Of a stretch of DNA of 64,000 nucleotides, positions 8,239-16,073 are shown one piece after another. Under the pieces are notes generated by a model. The model saw only the letters and a list, made by a program, of their open reading frames with translations, ran no database searches and was not told the origin of the DNA. The DNA is from Achromobacter sp. B7 (GTDB lineage Bacteria > Pseudomonadota > Gammaproteobacteria > Burkholderiales > Burkholderiaceae_B). The number at the start of each line of letters is the position of its first letter. The first letter of the stretch is position 1. The DNA is taken from contig NZ_CP032084.1 in assembly GCF_003600685.1 (NCBI RefSeq), positions 2,976,001 through 3,040,000 on the forward strand. Reading direction: 5' to 3'. Both the position numbers and the translations under genes were made by a program.

Positions 8239-10700
8239 CGGCACCCCCGCGCGGCTGGGACGCGCCGCTGTCGGCCTGGTTCAAAGCGCGCGGCTGGCGC
8301 CCGGCGGCTTTTCAGAAAGAGGCCTGGAAGCGTTACCTGGCAGGGGAATCCGGCCTGTTGCATACCCCCACCGGCAGCGGCAAGACGCTGGCGGCGTTTG
8401 GCGGGCCGATGCTGCAAGCGCTGGCCGATCGGGCCGGTGCCACACCCACGGCCGGCGCGGGGCCGCGCGTGCTGTGGGTGACGCCGCTGCGGGCGCTGGC
8501 CACCGACACGGCGCGCGCCCTGGCCGACACGGTGGCGGACCTGGACCTGGGCTGGACGGTGGCCTTGCGTACCGGCGACGCCAGCGCCCGCGACAAACGG
8601 CTGGCGCGCCAGGGCAAGGCCGATGTGCTGGTCATCACCCCCGAATCCCTGGCGCTGCTCTTGTCGTACGCGGACGCGTCGTCGCGCTTTCGGGCGCTGC
8701 GGTGCATCGTGGTGGATGAATGGCACGAGCTGCTGGGCAACAAGCGCGGCGTGTTGTTGCAGCTGTGTTTGGCGCGCCTGCGGCGCCTGTCGCCCGACGT
8801 GCGCATGTGGGGCCTGTCCGCCACGCTGGGCAATCTGGATGAAGCGCGCGACGTGTTGTTGCCGCATCAGCCGAACAGCGCAGTGGTGTCCGGCGCACGG
8901 CCGCGCAAGGTGACGCTGTCCACCTTGCTGCCCGAGCGCAGCGGCGCGTTGCCGTGGGCGGGGCATCTGGGCCTGTCGCAACTGGCGCGCGTGTACAAGC
9001 GCCTGTTCGACGTGCGCGCCAGCCTGCTGTTCACCAACACCCGCGCGCAGGCCGAGCTATGGCATCGTGCGCTGGAATCGATCTGGCCCGAAGACCCGGC
9101 CACGCTGGCGCTGCACCACGGCTCGCTGGACCCCAAGCTGCGCACCCGCGCGGAACAGGGCCTGCGCGACGGCAGCATCCGCTGCGTGGTGGCCACGTCC
9201 AGCCTGGACTTGGGCGTGGATTTTCCGGCGGTGGATCAGGTCTTGCAGGTGGGCAGCCCCAAAGGCGTGGCCCGGCTGCTGCAACGGGCCGGCCGCGCCA
9301 AGCACCGGCCCGGCGAATCCGGCCATGTGGTGTGCGTGCCGGCGCAGGCGCTGGAACTGGTCGAATACGCTGCCGCCCGCCAGGCCATCGCGCGCGGCGA
9401 TATCGAGTCGCGACCCCCGCCGCGTGGCAGTCTTGACGTGCTGGCCCAGCACGCCGTCACGCTGGCATTGGGCGGCGGTTTCCAGGCGGACGCACTGTAC
9501 GAAGAGGTGCGCGGCACGCACGCCTATGCCGCCCTGGACGCGCCCACTTGGCAGGCTGTGCTGGACTTCATCGTGCAGGGCGGCCGCGCCTTGTCGAACT
9601 ACCCGGAATTTCGCCGCGTGGAAAAGGACGACGACGGCTGCTACCGCGTGCACGACCGCCGCATCGCGCTGCGCCATCGGCTGTCCATCGGCACCATCAC
9701 GGCCGACGGCGCGGTGTCGGTGAAGTACCTGCGCGGCGGCAGCCTGGGGTCGGTGGAAGAGGGCTTTCTGGCCCGGCTGCGCCCCGGCGACCGCTTCCAG
9801 TTCGCCGGCCGCACGCTGGAGCTTGCGCGGCTGGAAGGCATGACGGCCTACGTGCGGCGTGCCAAGGGCGGCGACGGGCCGGTGGCCACGTGGCAGGGCG
9901 GGCGCATGCCGCTGTCCACCCAGTTGGCGCGCGAAGTGCAAAGCCTGTATGCCGATCCCGGCGATCACCCCGAGATGCGCGCCGTTGAGCCGCTGCTGCG
10001 CATCCAGCGCCAGGCCAGCGCGCTGCCGGCACCGGGCCGCCTGCTGGCCGAACAGATTGCCACGCGGCGCGGCATGCATCTGTTCCTGTTCCCGTTCGCG
10101 GGCCGCGCCGTGCACGAAGGCATGGCTGCCATGATGGCGCTGCGCTGGGGCCGGCGCCATCCCAATACCTTTTCCTATACGGTCAATGACTACGGCCTGA
10201 TGCTGACGTCGGCCGAGCCCGCGCTGCTGGACGACGCCTTGCTGCGCCAATTGCTCAGCCCCGAACACATGGCCGCTGATTTGCGCGACGGCGTGAACCT
10301 GGGCGAACTGGCGCGGCGGCAGTTTCGCGAGATTGCCCGCGTGGCCGGATTGCTGACGCCGTCGCTGCCGGGCAGGGCCGCCCGTTCGTTGCGCCAGGTG
10401 CAGGCGTCCAGCGGCCTGCTGTACGACGTGCTGCGCCGCTACGATCCCGACCATCTTTTGCTGGCGCAGGCCGAACGCGAGGTGTTCGACAACCAGCTGG
10501 AAGCGCCCCGGCTGATGGCGGCGTTGCAAGATTGCCAGACGCGTACGCTGGACCTGTGCACGCCGCGCGCGCTGACGCCGCTGTCGTTTCCGCTGTGGAC
10601 CGAAAGCCTGCGCGGGCAACTCAGTACCGAAACCTGGCAGGCCCGGGTCAAGCGCGCGGCCGCCCAACTAGAGAAACGCTATGCCCGAATTGCAGGATGA
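8235..10700 (+). CDS. Ligase-associated DNA damage response DEXH-box helicase (Lhr-like)
   Basis: 821 aa superfamily 2 helicase. Walker A is TPTGSGKT with K50, and the DExH box is D161-E-W-H164. Motif VI-like QRAGRAKHRPGESG occurs in the second RecA domain, followed by the long Lhr-type winged-helix and C-terminal core. Family knowledge: Lhr-core proteins are 3'-5' translocases. This branch is always linked to the ATP ligase, MBL exonuclease and PdeM. It overlaps the ligase at its start and pdeM by 20 bases at its end. All catalytic motifs look intact. Confidence 0.94.
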   Translation: MTAPPRGWDAPLSAWFKARGWRPAAFQKEAWKRYLAGESGLLHTPTGSGKTLAAFGGPMLQALADRAGATPTAGAGPRVLWVTPLRALATDTARALADTVADLDLGWTVALRTGDASARDKRLARQGKADVLVITPESLALLLSYADASSRFRALRCIVVDEWHELLGNKRGVLLQLCLARLRRLSPDVRMWGLSATLGNLDEARDVLLPHQPNSAVVSGARPRKVTLSTLLPERSGALPWAGHLGLSQLARVYKRLFDVRASLLFTNTRAQAELWHRALESIWPEDPATLALHHGSLDPKLRTRAEQGLRDGSIRCVVATSSLDLGVDFPAVDQVLQVGSPKGVARLLQRAGRAKHRPGESGHVVCVPAQALELVEYAAARQAIARGDIESRPPPRGSLDVLAQHAVTLALGGGFQADALYEEVRGTHAYAALDAPTWQAVLDFIVQGGRALSNYPEFRRVEKDDDGCYRVHDRRIALRHRLSIGTITADGAVSVKYLRGGSLGSVEEGFLARLRPGDRFQFAGRTLELARLEGMTAYVRRAKGGDGPVATWQGGRMPLSTQLAREVQSLYADPGDHPEMRAVEPLLRIQRQASALPAPGRLLAEQIATRRGMHLFLFPFAGRAVHEGMAAMMALRWGRRHPNTFSYTVNDYGLMLTSAEPALLDDALLRQLLSPEHMAADLRDGVNLGELARRQFREIARVAGLLTPSLPGRAARSLRQVQASSGLLYDVLRRYDPDHLLLAQAEREVFDNQLEAPRLMAALQDCQTRTLDLCTPRALTPLSFPLWTESLRGQLSTETWQARVKRAAAQLEKRYARIAG

Positions 10701-11400
10701 CCCCTCGGCGCACGCCTTGCCCACGACGCTGGCCGGCGAGCCGGTGCTGCTGCTGGGCGAGCGCGCGTTGTATTGGCCGGCGCGCGCGCGGCTGGTCATC
10801 GCCGACCTGCATCTGGGCAAGGGCCACGTGTTTCGGCAGGCCGGTATCGCCGTGCCGCGCGGCGCCACGCAGGCCGACCTGGACCGGCTGACGCGCCTGG
10901 TCCACGACACAGGCGCGCAGCAGTTGTGGATTGTGGGAGATGTGCTGCATGGGCCGATGTCGCAGGCCGATTGGCGTGTGGACTGGGCGCAATGGCGGCG
11001 CGCCCACGCGGGGCTGGACGTGGCGGTGCTGATCGGCAATCACGACCGCGCGCTGGAGGGCGATGCGCTGGGCATGCGACAACTGGGCGACGAGCAGGCC
11101 GACGGCCCGTTTCTGTTCCGGCACCTGCCCAAGCCCGACGCGCAAGGCCGTCATGTGATCGCGGGCCACGTGCATCCCAAAACCCGATTGCCCGGCGTGC
11201 CCCGCCATTGGCCCGCATTCTGGCTGCAAGCGGGTGTCACCGTGCTGCCGGCGTTCTCGGATTTCACAGGGGGCCACGCCGTGTCCGTGCAAGCGGGGCA
11301 GACGGGGCGGACGGGGCGGACGGGGCATGGCGGACAGCAATTGGCCGCCTGCGTCCACGGCAGCGTGGTGCCGATAGGCTGGACGCCACCACGCGCGTAG
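10681..11400 (+). CDS. pdeM: Ligase-associated DNA damage response endonuclease PdeM
   Basis: 239 aa calcineurin-like metallophosphoesterase, last gene of the four-gene cluster. Metal-binding motifs are in order: IADLHLGKGH (D-x-H), WIVGDVLHG, VLIGNHDRAL, then IAGHVHPKTR. Metal-dependent DNA endonuclease activity is expected from its family. The coding end contains a 9-bp repeat giving TGRTGRTG just before HGGQQ, and the stop codon itself lies inside a 13-bp tandem repeat that continues into the intergenic region. It starts inside the helicase gene. Confidence 0.92.
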   Translation: MPELQDDPSAHALPTTLAGEPVLLLGERALYWPARARLVIADLHLGKGHVFRQAGIAVPRGATQADLDRLTRLVHDTGAQQLWIVGDVLHGPMSQADWRVDWAQWRRAHAGLDVAVLIGNHDRALEGDALGMRQLGDEQADGPFLFRHLPKPDAQGRHVIAGHVHPKTRLPGVPRHWPAFWLQAGVTVLPAFSDFTGGHAVSVQAGQTGRTGRTGHGGQQLAACVHGSVVPIGWTPPRA

Positions 11401-11474
11401 TCCAGTCGTGTAGTCCAGTCGCGTGGCCCACTCGCGGAGCCCCGTCGCGTCGTGCCGTCGCGTCGTGCCGTCGC
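11397..11474. repeat. Six 13-bp tandem repeats across the pdeM stop codon
   Basis: Units at 11397, 11410, 11423, 11436, 11449 and 11462; the first two read GTAGTCCAGTCGT/C and the last two GTCGTGCCGTCGC, with diverged units between them. A 13-bp unit is not a multiple of three, and the array begins at the end of pdeM, so copy changes could alter the tail of PdeM only if they moved upstream of its stop. No gene is seen in the rest of 11401-11701, which also holds an inverted repeat. Confidence 0.8.
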
Positions 11475-11490
11475 GTATCCCCCCGGCCGA

Positions 11491-11527
11491 CCCGGCACTT
11501 ATTACCGCCGTTGTAAGAAGTGCCGGG
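11491..11527. promoter_or_regulatory. Long inverted repeat upstream of the BON-domain gene
   Basis: Perfect 10-bp arms CCCGGCACTT (11491-11500) and AAGTGCCGGG (11518-11527) around a 17-base loop, about 175 bp before the BON gene. There is no T-run on either side, so it is a poor terminator. It could be an operator or a leader stem-loop for the envelope-stress-type gene downstream. The remaining leader to 11701 is GC-rich with no gene. Confidence 0.5.
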
Positions 11528-11701
11528 CAGGGCAGCCCCCCAAAAACCGGCCGGCCCCGGCAGCCGAAAGGGACCGGGCGCACCCCGCAACGCATGTTGC
11601 CCCGCTGCGCGGCACACCACTTGCTGCGTACCCGGCAGGCGCCCGCACGGGCCACACCCCGGTTCGTGCGAGGCAGGACCCACCTTCACAGGAGACTCAC
11701 A

Positions 11702-12544
11702 ATGAACCGTGACCCCAGGTACACGCCCCGGTATGACGATGACTTCGAACGCGATCCGGGCGCCGACGCCGGGCGGGGTGATCCGTACCGCCAGGCCCAC
11801 CAGCGCGGGCGCTCGCAGGGCGACCCATATCGTGATCCCAATCGTGACCCCTATCGCAATCCCGGCTCGCAAGGCCAAGGGCGGGGCAACCGGGGCGCGG
11901 GCGACCAGGAACCCTGGCACGACCCCGCACCCTCGTACGGCTACCAGGGCGATGGCAATCGGCCCGCGCCTGGTGCACGCGAGTCGCGCGGCGGCCTGCG
12001 CAGCCGCAGCGCCGACCCCGGCCAAAGCAGCTACGGCGGGTTTCGCAACGAAGACCCGTCCTACCAGCGTGAACAGGTGTATGGCTCGCGCAACCCGTCC
12101 TACTCCGGCCCCACGTCGTATGGCGACGAAGAAGGCGGCTACTACGGCGACCGCCCGCGTTGGGGCGACGAGACCGGCGTGTCCTTCGAAACGGCTGAAC
12201 GCGGCGGCTACAACCGTGGGCCCACCGCCTGGCGCGACCGGGGCTCGTTTCGCACCGACCCCAAGGGCTACACCCGGTCCGACGAGCGCGTGCGCGAAAA
12301 CGTCTGCGAATACCTGGCGCACAGCGGTCTGGACGTCAGCGACGTGTCGGTCAGCGTGACCGATGGCCGCGTCACGTTGGAAGGCACCGCGCCGGACCGC
12401 CGCACCAAGCACCGCATTGAAGACTGCACCGACGCGTGCGCGGGCGTGCAAGACGTCGACAACCGCATCCGCATCGCGGGCAAGGGCGGCGCCGGGGAAT
12501 CAACCGCCACCGGCGACACCGCCATTGGCGGCGGCCGGGAATAA
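11702..12544 (+). CDS. BON-domain protein with Gly/Tyr/Arg-rich N-terminus
   Basis: 280 aa from the ATG at 11702, which follows an AGGAG. Residues 1-195 are low-complexity: many D/R/P/Y/G, with RDPYR/DPNRDPYRNP repeats and GGYYGDRP-type segments. There is no signal peptide, which is unusual because BON proteins are normally periplasmic. Residues about 200-265 form one BON domain (RVRENVCEYL, VSVSVTDGRVTLEGTAPDRRTKHR, VQDVDNRIRI). BON domains bind phospholipid or membranes and are linked to osmotic-shock protection. It sits between the repair genes and udgX and has its own leader. The disordered N-terminus suggests a DNA- or surface-associated role, which is inference. Confidence 0.8.
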   Translation: MNRDPRYTPRYDDDFERDPGADAGRGDPYRQAHQRGRSQGDPYRDPNRDPYRNPGSQGQGRGNRGAGDQEPWHDPAPSYGYQGDGNRPAPGARESRGGLRSRSADPGQSSYGGFRNEDPSYQREQVYGSRNPSYSGPTSYGDEEGGYYGDRPRWGDETGVSFETAERGGYNRGPTAWRDRGSFRTDPKGYTRSDERVRENVCEYLAHSGLDVSDVSVSVTDGRVTLEGTAPDRRTKHRIEDCTDACAGVQDVDNRIRIAGKGGAGESTATGDTAIGGGRE

Positions 12545-12556
12545 CGGCGCCACGCC

Positions 12557-13192
12557 ATGAACGCCGAGCCCACCCCCACCCACGGCGCTGACGGGGACAT
12601 CGACCCCGATCAGCAGCCCCGCGCGCTGGACGACTGCCGGCGCTGCGGGCTGTGGCGCAACGCCACGCAGGCGGTGGGGGGCGAAGGCGGACGCCGCGCA
12701 AGCATCATGCTGGTCGGCGAACAACCCGGCGACAAAGAAGACCTGGCCGGGCTACCTTTCGTTGGCCCGGCCGGCGCCTTGCTGGACAAGGCCTTGGCCG
12801 AAGCCGGGGTAGAGCGCCAGGCCGTCTATGTGACCAACGCCGTGAAGCACTTCAAATGGCAGCTGCGCGGCAAGCGCCGCATGCACAAGTCGCCCGCGCA
12901 GGTCGAGATTCGCGCCTGTTCGTACTGGCTGGATCAAGAGCTGGACGACATCCGGCCCAGCGTCATCGTGGCGCTGGGCGCAACGGCCCTGGGCGCCGTC
13001 ATGCAGGACGCCAAGCGCACGTTGAAGGACGCGATGGGTCACGTGATGACGCGCGGCAACAGCCGGGTGCTGGCCACCTACCATCCGTCATTTGCGCTGC
13101 GCAGCCCCAGCCACGACAGCCGGGACGCCGCCTACCAGGCGATCGTCAAGGCGCTGGCGCGCGCCAAGCGGCTGGCCGACGAAGGCGGGTAG
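12557..13192 (+). CDS. udgX: UdgX-family uracil-DNA binding protein
   Basis: 211 aa. It carries the family-4-like uracil glycosylase core: GEQPGDKEDLAGLPFVGPAGALLD, VTNAVKHFKW, and a late ATYHPSFAL motif. The UdgX-specific loop is GKRRMHK with K106, R107, R108, M109, H110; known UdgX has KRRIH, and its His forms a covalent bond with the abasic sugar after uracil excision. Here Ile is replaced by Met while His is kept, so suicide cross-linking should be retained. Four N-terminal Cys-type ligands (CRRC region plus later positions) fit an iron-sulfur cluster. It lies directly after the BON gene in a repair neighbourhood. Confidence 0.92.
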   Translation: MNAEPTPTHGADGDIDPDQQPRALDDCRRCGLWRNATQAVGGEGGRRASIMLVGEQPGDKEDLAGLPFVGPAGALLDKALAEAGVERQAVYVTNAVKHFKWQLRGKRRMHKSPAQVEIRACSYWLDQELDDIRPSVIVALGATALGAVMQDAKRTLKDAMGHVMTRGNSRVLATYHPSFALRSPSHDSRDAAYQAIVKALARAKRLADEGG

Positions 13193-13321
13193 CGCAGCGG
13201 CCGGCACAAGCCATACGCGCCAAGCAACAAGTCCAGCAACAAGCCAGCAACCCGCGACAAGCCACCCGCCACAAGCAACAACCAATCTGCCCAGCCCTAA
13301 CGATCAAGGAGGATCGACCCC

Positions 13322-13579
13322 ATGAAATTCACCAAAGCCACCGGTGCGCACACGCAAGGCGACGCTGTCCTGTTCAACATGGAAACGGCCGGCGTCACGC
13401 GGCAATTTGAGATCTCGGGCGACGTCTTGCGGCGCCGCTTCGGCGCGGCGGACGACACCGCCACCGAACTGCTGCACGCGTTCGAAAACGCCGCCCAGGC
13501 GCTGCAAGACGCCGCCCAACGCGCAAAGGGGGTGCCCGCCGACGGCCCCATCCAGTTGGGCGAGGGCGATTTCGCCTGA
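13322..13579 (+). CDS. Small DUF1488-like protein
   Basis: 85 aa, with AAGGAGG-type spacing before its ATG. The sequence has a compact beta start (VLFNMETAGVTRQFEISGDVLRRRFG) and a helical middle (ATELLHAFENAAQALQDAAQRA). This resembles DUF1488 proteins, small cytosolic proteins of unknown function in proteobacteria. No catalytic residues stand out. It is in line with udgX and the following phosphatase and may be co-transcribed with them. Family assignment is from overall pattern only. Confidence 0.6.
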   Translation: MKFTKATGAHTQGDAVLFNMETAGVTRQFEISGDVLRRRFGAADDTATELLHAFENAAQALQDAAQRAKGVPADGPIQLGEGDFA

Positions 13580-13605
13580 CGGACTCGTGGCGACGGCGGG
13601 CAAAC

Positions 13606-14448
13606 ATGGACATCCAGGCACCACCGAACGCGCCGTCGATCTGGGTGATCGGCGACGTGCACGGCTGCGTGGATTCGCTGGACGCCTTGCTGGCACGCCC
13701 CGAGATCGCCGACGACCCGCATTGCCGCCTGTGGTTCGTGGGCGACTTGATCAACCGGGGTCCGGATTCCGCCGCCACATTGCGGCGCGTCATGGCGCTG
13801 GGCGAACGGGCCACAGTGGTACTGGGCAATCATGACCTGCGCGCGCTGGGGATTGCTGCCGGCTGCATCCGCCCCGGGCGGCGGGACACATTGGATGAGC
13901 TGTTCGCCTCCCCCGACGCGGACGAGCTGCTGCACTGGCTGCGTCAGCGGCCCCTGATGCACATGGAAGCCGGCCATGTGCTGGTGCACGCCGGTATCTA
14001 CCCCAGCTGGGACGTGCGCACCGCCCAGGCGCTGGCGGATGAAGCGCAGGCGCCGCTACGCGGAGATCGCTGGCGGGCCGTCATGCACGCATTGCACGGC
14101 GGCTCGCCGCGCGCCTGGTCGCCAAAACTGCATGGCGACTCGCGGCTGCGGTTCATCGTAGGCGCGTTCACGCGCATGCGGCTGTGCTCGCGCGATGGGG
14201 CCATGGCGCTGGGCGCCAAAGCCACCCCGGGCCATTGGCCGCAAGGCACCTTGCCGTGGTTCGACGTGCCCGGGCGGGCCTGCGTCGACACCCCCATCCT
14301 GTTCGGCCATTGGGCCACGCTAGGGTTATTGGTACGCCGTGACGTCACCTGCCTGGACACCGGCTGCGTGACGGGAGGCGTGCTGACGGCGCTGCGCGTG
14401 GCCGACCGAAAGTTGTTGCAGGTGGGGGCGGAAGCGTTGCAAGTCTGA
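13606..14448 (+). CDS. apaH: Symmetrical bis(5'-nucleosyl)-tetraphosphatase (ApaH-type metallophosphatase)
   Basis: 280 aa, the usual ApaH length. The PPP-family motifs are complete: IGDVHGCVDSLDALL, WFVGDLINRGPDS, VVLGNHDLRALG, VLVHAGIYPSW, and a late FGHWATLG followed by LDTGCVTGG. It hydrolyses Ap4A to two ADP, lowering the alarmone and RNA-cap Np4N pools. It is not beside rsmA/pdxA as in enterobacteria, but follows the repair block, so a second member of the family elsewhere in the genome is possible. It is convergent with the cytochrome genes, with only 25 bases between. Confidence 0.88.
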   Translation: MDIQAPPNAPSIWVIGDVHGCVDSLDALLARPEIADDPHCRLWFVGDLINRGPDSAATLRRVMALGERATVVLGNHDLRALGIAAGCIRPGRRDTLDELFASPDADELLHWLRQRPLMHMEAGHVLVHAGIYPSWDVRTAQALADEAQAPLRGDRWRAVMHALHGGSPRAWSPKLHGDSRLRFIVGAFTRMRLCSRDGAMALGAKATPGHWPQGTLPWFDVPGRACVDTPILFGHWATLGLLVRRDVTCLDTGCVTGGVLTALRVADRKLLQVGAEALQV

Positions 14449-14473
14449 GCCGCCGCCTGCCCGCTATTCAACG

Positions 14474-15499
14474 CTATTCAACATTGGACAGGGTCTGTAA
14501 AAACGCCGCGATGTCGCGCGCGTCCTGTTCCCGCAGGCCCAGGGCGGGCATGGCAGTGCCCGGCTTGATACGTTGCGGGTCCAGCAACCACTGCTGCATG
14601 GAATCAGGCGAATTCGGCACAACGCCGGCGATGCGCGAACGGTCCGCCATGCCATCCAGCGACGGGCCAACATAGTGGCGCGCGCCCGGCACGCCGGGGA
14701 CGGCGTGGCAGGTCACGCACAGATACTGCTGCAACGCATCGCGCCCGGCCTTGGCATCGCCCAGGCGCATGTCGCCTGTGCGCATGTCGTCTACGCGCAC
14801 GTCGCCTACGCGCACGTCGCCTGCGGGCATGTTGGCTACGCCCATTTCGCCTACGCGCACGTCGCCCGCGGGCATGTTGCCTACGCCCATTTCGCCTGCG
14901 CCCATTTCGCCCACGCGCCCGTCGCTTGGCCGCGCCTCTGTAGGCGCAATCGACGCGGAGGACGCCGCGCCCGAAGCCGGGTCACCGGGCGGTGCGGCGT
15001 CGCGATATTGCTGCGCCGATAGCGTCGGCAACACCCGCAGGTATCCCACCACGTCCCAAATCTGCTCGTCCGTCATGCGGTACTGCCAGGCCGGCATGCC
15101 GGTCATCTTGATGCCCTGGCGAATGATCCAGTAGACCTCGGCCGCCGGACGCTCCCGAGCGCTGGTCACCAGCGGCGGGGGCGGGGGATTCAGCCCCAGC
15201 GCATAGGGTTCGGGCGCCTGGCCCGGCCCACCGTGGCACTGCGCGCAATGCGCGCGGTACAGCGCATCGCCGCGCCGTATGCGCTGCGGGCTGTCCAGGT
15301 CCGGGACCTTGATATCCGCCGACCGCAACTTCACCGACCGCGTGGACGCCACGTCCAGCAGGGCGTAGACGGGCATGGTGTGCGGGCCGGTGGCGCTGAC
15401 GTCATACCAGCCGAAGTAGACAACCGCGCTGCCGACCGCCGCGCCCGCAACCGCCAACGCGGCGACACACCAGGCAGCGATACGTGGCCAGCGTCTCAT
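14474..15499 (-). CDS. Membrane-anchored dihaem c-type cytochrome
   Basis: 341 aa; the start at 15499 overlaps the upstream cytochrome stop (ATGA). An N-terminal membrane anchor (IAAWCVAALAVAGAAVGSAVVYFGW) leads to two cytochrome c domains with CAQCH (residues 85-89) and a later CVTCH, each followed by a Met ligand region (GMPAWQYRM; GTAMPALGL). Between them lies a repetitive VRVGDVRVDDMRTGDM linker coded by 15-bp repeats. It probably carries electrons to the divergent terminal oxidase or forms part of its complex. The upstream half of the longer frame (to 15751) overlaps the neighbouring cytochrome gene and is a shadow. Confidence 0.86.
   Translation of the reverse strand: MRRWPRIAAWCVAALAVAGAAVGSAVVYFGWYDVSATGPHTMPVYALLDVASTRSVKLRSADIKVPDLDSPQRIRRGDALYRAHCAQCHGGPGQAPEPYALGLNPPPPPLVTSARERPAAEVYWIIRQGIKMTGMPAWQYRMTDEQIWDVVGYLRVLPTLSAQQYRDAAPPGDPASGAASSASIAPTEARPSDGRVGEMGAGEMGVGNMPAGDVRVGEMGVANMPAGDVRVGDVRVDDMRTGDMRLGDAKAGRDALQQYLCVTCHAVPGVPGARHYVGPSLDGMADRSRIAGVVPNSPDSMQQWLLDPQRIKPGTAMPALGLREQDARDIAAFLQTLSNVE
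14760..14935. repeat. In-frame 15-bp minisatellite in the dihaem cytochrome linker
   Basis: About eleven imperfect 15-bp units of the form CGCATGTCGCCTGCG/CGCACGTCGCCTACG lie inside the cytochrome gene. They code on the minus strand for repeats such as VRVGD, MPAGD and EMGVG. Being a multiple of three, copy changes would lengthen or shorten the linker between the two haem domains without a frameshift. Boundaries are approximate. Confidence 0.75.
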
Positions 15500-15954
15500 T
15501 GCGCCTCCTGTCCCTTGGGCAAGCTCAGCAAGAACGCCGCAATGTCTTGGGCCTCGGCCTGGCTCAAGCCGACGTTCGGCATGGCGGTGCGCGGATTGAT
15601 GGCGGGTGGGTCCATCAACCAGCGGACCAGATTGGCGGGCGTGTTGGGCAGCAGCCCCGTCAAATAGGCCTGACGCCCCAGATTGTCCAGGGGCGGCCCC
15701 ACGGCGGATGCCGGACCGCGCACCGTCGGCACGGCGTGGCAGGCCAGGCAACCGTGGTTGGACACCAGCTGCCGCCCGCGCGCCGCGTTGGCAGTGCTGG
15801 GCAGGGCGTCAGCGGACAGGTTCTGCGCCAATGGCGGACGCTCGTCCCCGCACGCCGCCAGCAACGACAGCGCGGCAGCGCCAAGCAGGATGAGGGGAGG
15901 GCGAGCGATAAGGCGCAAGAGGGTCTGACGTCCAGCGGCTGAGATACCTGCCAA
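15496..15954 (-). CDS. Cytochrome c lipoprotein
   Basis: 152 aa. It has a hydrophobic leader ending in the lipobox-like LLAACG (Cys near residue 35), so it is expected to be lipid-anchored in the periplasm. One haem site CLACH is followed by TAMPNVGLSQAEAQDIAAFL with the axial Met. The architecture matches the monohaem cytochromes that donate electrons to aa3-type oxidases. It is the first gene of a two-cytochrome operon diverging from coxB across a gap of roughly 60-120 bp depending on the coxB start, so the two operons likely share a control region. Confidence 0.87.
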   Translation of the reverse strand: MAGISAAGRQTLLRLIARPPLILLGAAALSLLAACGDERPPLAQNLSADALPSTANAARGRQLVSNHGCLACHAVPTVRGPASAVGPPLDNLGRQAYLTGLLPNTPANLVRWLMDPPAINPRTAMPNVGLSQAEAQDIAAFLLSLPKGQEAQ

Positions 15955-16073
15955 CCGCCAGCAAGTGTCGTGCCGCCCGACGCTGACCTCGCGCGCTCAC
16001 CGCGTTCGGCAGCGTGAAAATACAACGCGTTGCAAGGCCCCAGGGTATGCCACAGGCTGCCCAGGTATGCCAC

